Below are positions 58,144-64,000 of a stretch of 64,000 bases of DNA, piece after piece (positions within the stretch are counted from its first letter, which is position 1; each line of letters begins with the position of its first letter). Position numbers and translations under genes: made by a program. Under the pieces are notes generated by a model. It was not told the DNA's origin, ran no database searches, and was given only the letters and a program-made list of their open reading frames with translations. The DNA lies in contig OZ029923.1 in the NCBI GenBank assembly GCA_964023275.1, positions 7,777,480-7,841,479 on the forward strand, in the 5' to 3' direction. This DNA comes from Norana najaformis. Taxonomy: Eukaryota; Annelida; Clitellata; Crassiclitellata; Hormogastridae.

Positions 58144-58400
58144 GAACCCTGGGAAATAAGAACATCTTTAAACAACGAGCTGACTGAGCTCTATCGCCCA
58201 ACAGTGACCCTTGCCCAAAATGATAGCAGAAGTTCATTCCATAAAGAAAGGCCGACAACAGTAAAAGCCATCTGCTGACCAAGCGACACTTTTGCCTATC
58301 GATTTTGATTTGACTGAGCGCCCGTGAATAAACTGGTCCCCGTGACGTGCCTTTCGTTGGGCGCTGAAGAAATCTCGGGATAACGATTACGATTACACTC
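58060..58400 (+). mobile_element. compound SINE fragments (tRNA-Asp-like, then tRNA-Thr-like tail)
   Basis: 58065-58285 shares GAGGTCAGAGGTTCAAATCC, GAACCCTGGGAAATAAGAAC and CTCTATCGCC with the tRNA-Asp-like copies; 58290-58400 is the GACTGAGCGCCCGTGAATAA ... ACGATTACGATTAC tail of the other family. Confidence 0.65.
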
Positions 58401-58439
58401 TGTTCGATTGTCTTAATGTATGGTTCCTCTTTCACATAT

Positions 58440-58650
58440 CCTATCATGATAACCCTTCCTCTTATCTCTCTCTCTCTCTCTCCAACCCCAAGCACCACCA
58501 CCCCGTAGACTTTTGGATCTTGACATGGACCCGAACCCTTTTGCCTATCGATTTTGTTTTGACTGAGCGCGTGTGAAACTGATGGTCCCCGCGGCGCGGC
58601 TTTCGTTGGGCGCTGTAGAAATCTCAGAATTGCGATTACGGTTGTGGTTT
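58440..58650 (+). mobile_element. SINE fragment (tRNA-Thr-like family body and tail)
   Basis: Contains CTCCAACCCCAAGCACCACC, TTTTGTTTTGACTGAGCGC, CGCGGCTTTCGTTGGGCGCT and a short ATTACGATT-like end. Confidence 0.7.
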
Positions 58651-58789
58651 GCTAACCGAAATTTAATCTTTTGCTTACTTACTGAAGAAGTTGGGGTATC
58701 TTTGGGCGTAATGATGACGTTTCATGGTTGTGTAACTTTGGAACAATCGAATGTTTACTCGAAAAATTTACCGTTAGCGTGCAGTCGCC

Positions 58790-59320
58790 AACAAGCGTGC
58801 AGTACCAACAAACGAACATTATAATTGTAACAAATTTAAACAACAGCTGATAAATTCTATTCAGAAATGGTACATATGTATAGTGTTGGGGCGAGTGTAA
58901 CGCAGTTAGTGTTGATTTCGAATGAGTTTCTCTAGTTAGATTCGCCTGATTTGGTTTTCGAACACTGCCAGGATTTCCAAGATAATCGACCCATAGCGGG
59001 CAGTACCAACAAGCGGAGAACAACAGTAACTGACCTTATATTTTAACAAGTTTAAACAACAGCTAATAAATTCTATTCAGAAATGGTACATATGTATAGT
59101 GTGGACTGACCTTCTGGATATCGACCTGATTGTGGCTTGGTTTTGGTGTGCCATCGGTTGATGCCTTGTGCATTAGACACTGGCGCATTATAAGTTGCTA
59201 ATTATTATTAGTGTTGGGGCGAGTGTAACGTAGTTAGAGTTGATTTCGAATGAGTTTCTCTAGTTAGATCCGCCTGATTTGGCGGGCAGTACCAACAAGC
59301 GGAGAACAACAGTAACCTTT
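58790..59320. repeat. nested local repeats
   Basis: The segment AACAACAGCTRATAAATTCT ... GTACATATGTATAGTG occurs at 58839 and 59055; GTGTTGGGGCGAGTGTAACG ... TTTCTCTAGTTAGAT occurs at 58882 and 59212; GCAGTACCAACAAGCGGAGA occurs at 59000 and 59286. There is no coding content. Confidence 0.7.
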
Positions 59321-59936
59321 TTACCTGGGGAAATTGCCTGGAAAAATTGTCAGTTTTGCCTTTGAGAAGTGCTTAGAATGCACTACAGAAATGTTCAGTT
59401 ACATTATGTTGCAGGCATTAGTTTGCATTACATTACATGGAAGATCTCATAGGATGCTAAAATGTGTTGAGCGCTTTCTTACTGTTTTTTTTGTGCCTTG
59501 ATCAAATTCTTTTGCTGAAGGTTTTGCCTTTTAAGCACAAGGATGAACGACAAGCCGACACTAAACCCGTCAAAGAGAAGATTCACGGTGATATCTATTT
59601 AATATTTGCTTATTTATTCATTAATTTTGCTTTCTATTTAGCAGGTATTATAATATTAGGTGTAGTATTATTTTTCTTTATGTTCTTAGGGTTACAGTTT
59701 GTGTGCCCTGCTGCTTTATGGGTTGCTGAAGTGCACTAGGAATTGGCAGTTTACGTAATAAGCTGATATTAAACCCAACCCAGTTCTGGTGGGCTGATGA
59801 AATTGTTTTAAAATCCACTTAGTTCGCCTAGCTAGCTAATGAAAACTTGAAGTTGGGTCTATTGCTAGTGGCCTATTCCTGTTTTGTCTAACATTCTATC
59901 GGCGTTTGAAAATCATGTTTGGCTTGGAGTGTCTTT

Positions 59937-60425
59937 GAAGTCATGCTATTGGTTAGCATGCAGGATTGTCAACTAAGAGGTCAGGGGTTCAAATCCCTCC
60001 TAGGGTAGAAAGATTTCTGCTTCACTAGTGCCACCAAATAAGGCTTCTTACAGAACAAACTACTCAGAGGCCTTCCAGCATGAGAACCCCCGGGAAATAA
60101 GAACGTCTTTAAACAATGAGCTGATTGAGCTCTATCACCAACAGTGACCCTTGCACAAAACGATAGCGGAAGTTCATTCCACAGAGAAGGGCTGACAACA
60201 GTAAAAGCCCTCTGCTGAGCAAATGAGGACTTAACACGAGGAACAAATAGATCCAGATGATAGCAAACTTGGCTGTAAAATGAGTACACTGACCATACAC
60301 TGTTGGTGGGAGGATTAAGTGGACTGGCCACCTGCCTTCTTATGCCAAGGCTAAGAAAACTGAAGGTGCCACACACTTTGTACCCATGGCTGCCTTTTAG
60401 GGTTGGCTTAACATTATGTTCTTCT
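59937..60425 (+). mobile_element. tRNA-Asp-like SINE in PARP duplicate (copy B)
   Basis: About 480 bp, near-identical to 52321-52805. The opposite strand is open for 131 codons and includes RAFTVVSPSLWNELP, a LINE reverse-transcriptase tail signature. Confidence 0.75.
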
Positions 60426-60520
60426 GCACTGTGTAGATGTATTGCATTACAAGATAAGTTGCTGTGGCTGGTGTATTGTAATGTAATTTAATATTTATCA
60501 GTCTTTATTTGTTACCATAG

Positions 60521-63437
60521 GTGGACCAAGCATCGGCTTCCCCTCCAGATCCGAAGATGATCAAGATGACAACAAATGCTTCAAGGACAATGAGTGTTCC
60601 TGTTGCGGCAATGAGTGTTCCTGTTGCACAGGTAATATAAGAGAATTAAGTGGCAGTCTAAGAGAATTCAATGTTAATTTAAGAATTCATGGATAATCTA
60701 AGAGAATTCAGTTGCAGTGCAAGAATTCAGTGGTAATCTAAGAGAACTCAGTTGTAAAAGTAACAGACTTCAGTGGCGTTCTAACAGAATTCAGTAAAAT
60801 TGTAAGAATTCAGTGTTAATCTAAGAGAATGCAGTGACAATTCAGGAGAATTCAGTGATAATCTAACTGAATTCAAAGTGCCTTGATAGGTTTTCAGAAT
60901 GTGCTTCTTAATGCAGAAGCCATTATCTTTGTACCAGAGCAGTTAGTTTATCTCTGCCTCTGAAGTTACACCAAGTTAACAATTTACTCGAATGTAGCTG
61001 CTGTGTTTTTGTTTATTTAATTTATCTAATTTAATTAATTTTCTGCAGCCAGGTGCATGTGTGGCATCTCTTCGTGAGTTAATATCATCATACCTGATGT
61101 TTCTGCTATATTTGATCTAATGTTAACTAACCAAAGTTGTTCAATCATTTCAAATGCTGAGTAACAATTTTTGATTGATTGCTTCTGTTTTGGGTTCATT
61201 TCAGGAACGAGTATTATTGTTAATTTCTTTTGTTACTTGTTTGATTTTTGGATTGATTATTGATTTCTCACACATGTATAGATTTCTAAAAGCCTTCTTT
61301 AACTCCAATCCACTCCCAGTCATCTGAGTGCCTGCATTATCCTTCTCCAGTCGACTTGCATTGGTCAAAGATGTATTCTCAAAGTGAAAATAGTTACTGA
61401 GAGGAAAAATTAACAAGAACTTAAAGGAATGAATGTTTAAAATTCTGATACAGAGCATGATATTGTATGGATCTGAAATGTGGACCATGAGAAAAGGGGC
61501 ATCAAGCGACTGGAGGCCTTCAAAATGAGGATTTAGCAGAGGGGAAGAAAAGAGGAACACCTAACAGGTGCTGGTAGACTAGATGATGACAAATGGGTAC
61601 AGTAGGCTTAGGGATGAAGCTCAGCACCGAGAGGATTGGGATCATCGGACGTTTGAACCTGCCTGAGGGCTGAGAACCTGAAGAAGAAAAATGGAATAAT
61701 TTAATAGATTGATTAATTGGCATATTGGTTGATGTTCTTTTAGCAGACACAGTGAGTGCGATGGTATTAGACTTGAATAGCGTACGACTCAATGGTTTTG
61801 ATTCAAAGTGTGAATTGTGTGGATTTCTAAATCCTCCTGGAGTGACAATCTGTGATGATTAACCTCAGAAGCCAAGTTAACTAGAAATAATGTTTTAATA
61901 CAGTATGAAAATGTTGGTTTGCACTGGGATGTGCATTGAAATGTTGAAGATACGCTTAGATTCTCATCAAAGGAGATTGAGACATTCTTTGAATGCATTG
62001 TTTACCTCATGTCTACGGGAAAGTTGGCATTCATGCTTTTGCAAGTTTTGTAAAATATGAGTGCTGTTTATTTTCAGTTGAACTGGAAAAGGAAAAGCAA
62101 AAGACTTGTAAGTAGAAAATGTTTATTTTCAGTTGCATTAGTGATCAAATTGGAGAAGTTGAAGGAGAAAACTCATAAGATGAGAATGTTTTTAAGATTC
62201 ATTGTCGTTATTCACTTTATCCATCATCTTAGATATGAGAGAGTCGGGGGGTAATGAGGATTGAAATGTTGAAGACGTAGTTAGATTCTTGTCAAAAGAG
62301 ACAGATATTTCTTTTCTTGTATTGCAGGGAAAGTTGGCATTCATGCTGTTGCAAGTTTTGGAAAATATAACACTGCTGTTTCTTTTTAGTAATGCTCAAG
62401 ATTGAGCTTCAGAAGCAGGTGGTGCCAAGTAAGGTGAAAATGTTTTCCTATTTCACTGTCACTTCATCTCATCATTTTAGATATGGGAGTCAAAGGTAAA
62501 AAGTGTGAGGGTATGTACATCTGTCTGGTCCTGTCTTTTAGAAAATGAACCCAATACATTTCTGTGAGCCTTTTTAGAAATTTCATTTTGTGCTGTCTGC
62601 ACAGGAAGTTGCTATGTTATTTGTAGGGGATTATTAGCATTATTATTAATGAATAGACATATTTGTAGTACACACAATTAAACAACAATTAAACAATTAG
62701 AATGCAGAAGAAAAAGTAGATATCTTACAGGTCTAGTGAACAAATAAGTTTCATTGTTTTTTATTAGAACCTGTTATTAAGAGCATATTCTCGACCTCAG
62801 TTGGTAGAGCACTCCCTGTGGTAAGTTAAGAGTAATAAAATCCATGTGGACGAAATGTCTGGGTGGAAAACTGTTGCAGAGTAACAGGTGGCTCTAAGTA
62901 TGCAGGACATTTGTTCCTTCTGGGTGTGCCTTTTGCAACCAGTCAATTGTATATGCTTGTAACATGTATCATTCTTGAATTGGGATTAATATAGGAGATG
63001 AATAAATGAATGAATGTAAGCAAGACCCACCAGGAACTTTTCTACCACCCATCGGTATTGCATTTGCCATTCATTTTTCCCTGACCCATTGCTTATAACC
63101 ACAAATTACAAGCTGCTTGTCCTGTTCAGTGTGGCTAAAATGCCTCCTTTGAGCTTTGTAAATGAAATGATAAATCCTTACATGTTTCATTTGACTGCTT
63201 TTAATTTTAGCTAGTAATGAAATTTATATTTTTGCAGGACCCTTTCAGGCACCAGCCAACTGGCTGACCGATGAGAATGATTCTAGTGTCAAATTGGTGC
63301 CATTATTAACAAGTGACCGCATGTTCCTGGAGTTAAGCGATGTTATCCGGAGAAGCTGTGAGGATACCTCTAACAACTCTGTCTTGGCTTCACTGAGATC
63401 TCTCTTTCAGCCTGCAAAGAACGTAATAGTCCACAAG
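60521..63437 (+). CDS. partial PARP duplicate: linker exon and first exon of the catalytic region
   Basis: Two exons are homologous to those of the macro-PARP gene: 60521-60631 (partner 52897-52989) and 63238-63437 (partner 53516-53712). The second reads PFQAPANWLTDENDSSVKL ... SDVIRRSCEDTSNNSVL ... NVIVHK and ends with a GTAACT donor in phase 0, exactly like its partner. The exons carrying the NAD-binding His and Tyr should follow beyond position 64000. No macrodomain exons are seen between 55.8 and 60.5 kb, so this is either a macrodomain-less gene with an unseen start or an alternative 3' cassette of the upstream gene. Confidence 0.65.
60650..60880 (+). repeat. minisatellite, ~20 bp CTAAGAGAATTCAGTG units
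   Basis: Expanded partner of the array at 53008-53125; about ten degenerate units. Confidence 0.7.
61990..62420. repeat. local duplication GGGAAAGTTGGCATTCATGC
   Basis: The block GGGAAAGTTGGCATTCATGC ... GCAAGTTTTG ... CTGCTGTTT at 62018-62080 recurs at 62329-62390. The surrounding 60900-62490 otherwise shows no coding exon. Confidence 0.55.
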
Positions 63438-63834
63438 GTAACTGCATTTGATTGTTCTGAACATGTTTAATGTTTACTGCAGTGCTTATAAATAGGAATG
63501 ACTGCTTCTTGCTTAGGTGTACCAACTTAAGATGTTTTTGTTCGAACATTATATGATGAAAGCTTTAGGTAGCCTCGGATAAGTGGTCTGTGGTACATTT
63601 AGTGCATTTGCAACACAGAATTTGCAGATTTGAGCCCACTTGAAACTGTTATTGTGAATAAGTTGTTCATGAACAACTGCTCATTATCGTTGATTGATGC
63701 TTTGTCATTAATAAATGCAGAGGTAAATATTGTGCATTATTGTGTTCAAGAAGTAAATTTTTTAGAAGGTAAGCATCTGGGTAGATTCAGAAGTTTACAA
63801 AGGATGACCATGTATGAAAAAGGATTGGTGCGTA

Positions 63835-64000
63835 GAATTGTAATCGTAATTCCAAGATTTCTGCAGCGCCCAACGAAAGCCGCACCGTGCTGACCAGCTT
63901 ATTCACAGGCGCTCAGTCAGAACAAAATCAGTAGGCAAAAGGGTTTGGTTCCTCGTCAAGATCCAAGAGTCAGGCAGAGAGACAGCATGGCAGCTACGGT
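63835..64000 (-). mobile_element. SINE (tRNA-Thr-like family), inverted, cut by window end
   Basis: Reading the reverse complement gives CTGACTCTTGGATCTTGAC ... TTTTGTTCTGACTGAGCGCC ... AGCTGGTCAGCACGGTGCGG and an ATTACGATTACAATT tail. Confidence 0.8.

Larger units (their letters stand above)
58640..63835 (+). repeat. segmental duplication, copy B (PARP 3' region)
   Basis: Partner of 51270-54795 (see markers there). Copy B has extra repeats at 58750-59310, an extra 1.7 kb at about 60760-62490, an insertion at about 62796-62930 that begins like a tRNA A box (CTCAGTTGGTAGAGCA), and an inverted SINE at its right edge. Confidence 0.85.

Noticed and set aside
59464-59739. Open frame of 91 codons with hydrophobic stretches on +
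   Set aside because: The homologous part of copy A (51840-52130) has frame breaks in this stretch, so it is intron sequence, not a conserved gene.
1-64000. CRISPR arrays, bacterial operons or phage genes
   Set aside because: The window is clearly eukaryotic; all short tandem arrays are microsatellites, minisatellites or transposon ends.

Overview
This is a 64 kb piece of a metazoan nuclear genome. The evidence is split genes with GT-AG introns of 0.3-1 kb, AATAAA signals, SINEs, LINEs, MITEs and many tetranucleotide microsatellites. The gene content suggests an invertebrate, probably marine: an expanded family of ubiquitin-like/RBR E3 ligases, a macrodomain-PARP gene, and a stathmin-domain-like acylated protein. 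I cannot name the clade from sequence alone.

Layout. 0-1 kb (+): the 3' exon of a single-pass membrane protein. 2.8-5.3 kb (+): a complete three-exon gene for a small protein with an MGC acylation signal and a stathmin-domain-like C-terminus. 7.7-40.5 kb (- strand): a tandem cluster of ubiquitin-like (Ubl) + RING1-IBR-RING2 proteins, called R1 to R6 here in order of coordinate except that R6 lies between R4 and R5. R1 (426 aa), R3 (384 aa), R4 (367 aa) and R5 (about 373 aa) could be built completely. They share one plan: a short first exon, an 85-91 nt second exon, a 246-258 nt third exon ending at the RING1 CGHA motif, and one large IBR-RING2 exon, with introns in phases 0, 1 and 1. R2 lacks a visible Ubl. 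R6 is a broken copy. Between 29 and 37 kb the locus is rearranged, with a direct duplication and an inverted duplication of RBR gene ends.

The last exon of R5 runs in frame into the first Ubl exon of R6, and the third Ubl exon of R6 stops immediately after a Gly-Gly. R1, R3 and R4 end in CIIQ, CCLQ and CAIQ, which look like CaaX prenylation boxes. 43.5-55.8 kb (+): a gene with macrodomain exons and a PARP catalytic domain of the PARP14/15 type. It points away from R5, so an E3 ligase and a macro-PARP are divergently arranged. 58.6-64 kb (+): a partial tandem duplicate of the PARP 3' half, cut by the window end.

The rest is introns and intergenic DNA full of repeats: two tRNA-derived SINE families (tRNA-Thr-like and tRNA-Asp-like), an internally deleted LINE, a MITE with 53 bp inverted ends, and a fold-back element with an internal 66 bp tandem repeat.

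A shared theme is membrane-directed lipid signals (myristoyl-type MGC, CaaX) and ubiquitin/ADP-ribose signalling. All functional links are inferred from domain content and position. No search or expression data were available.
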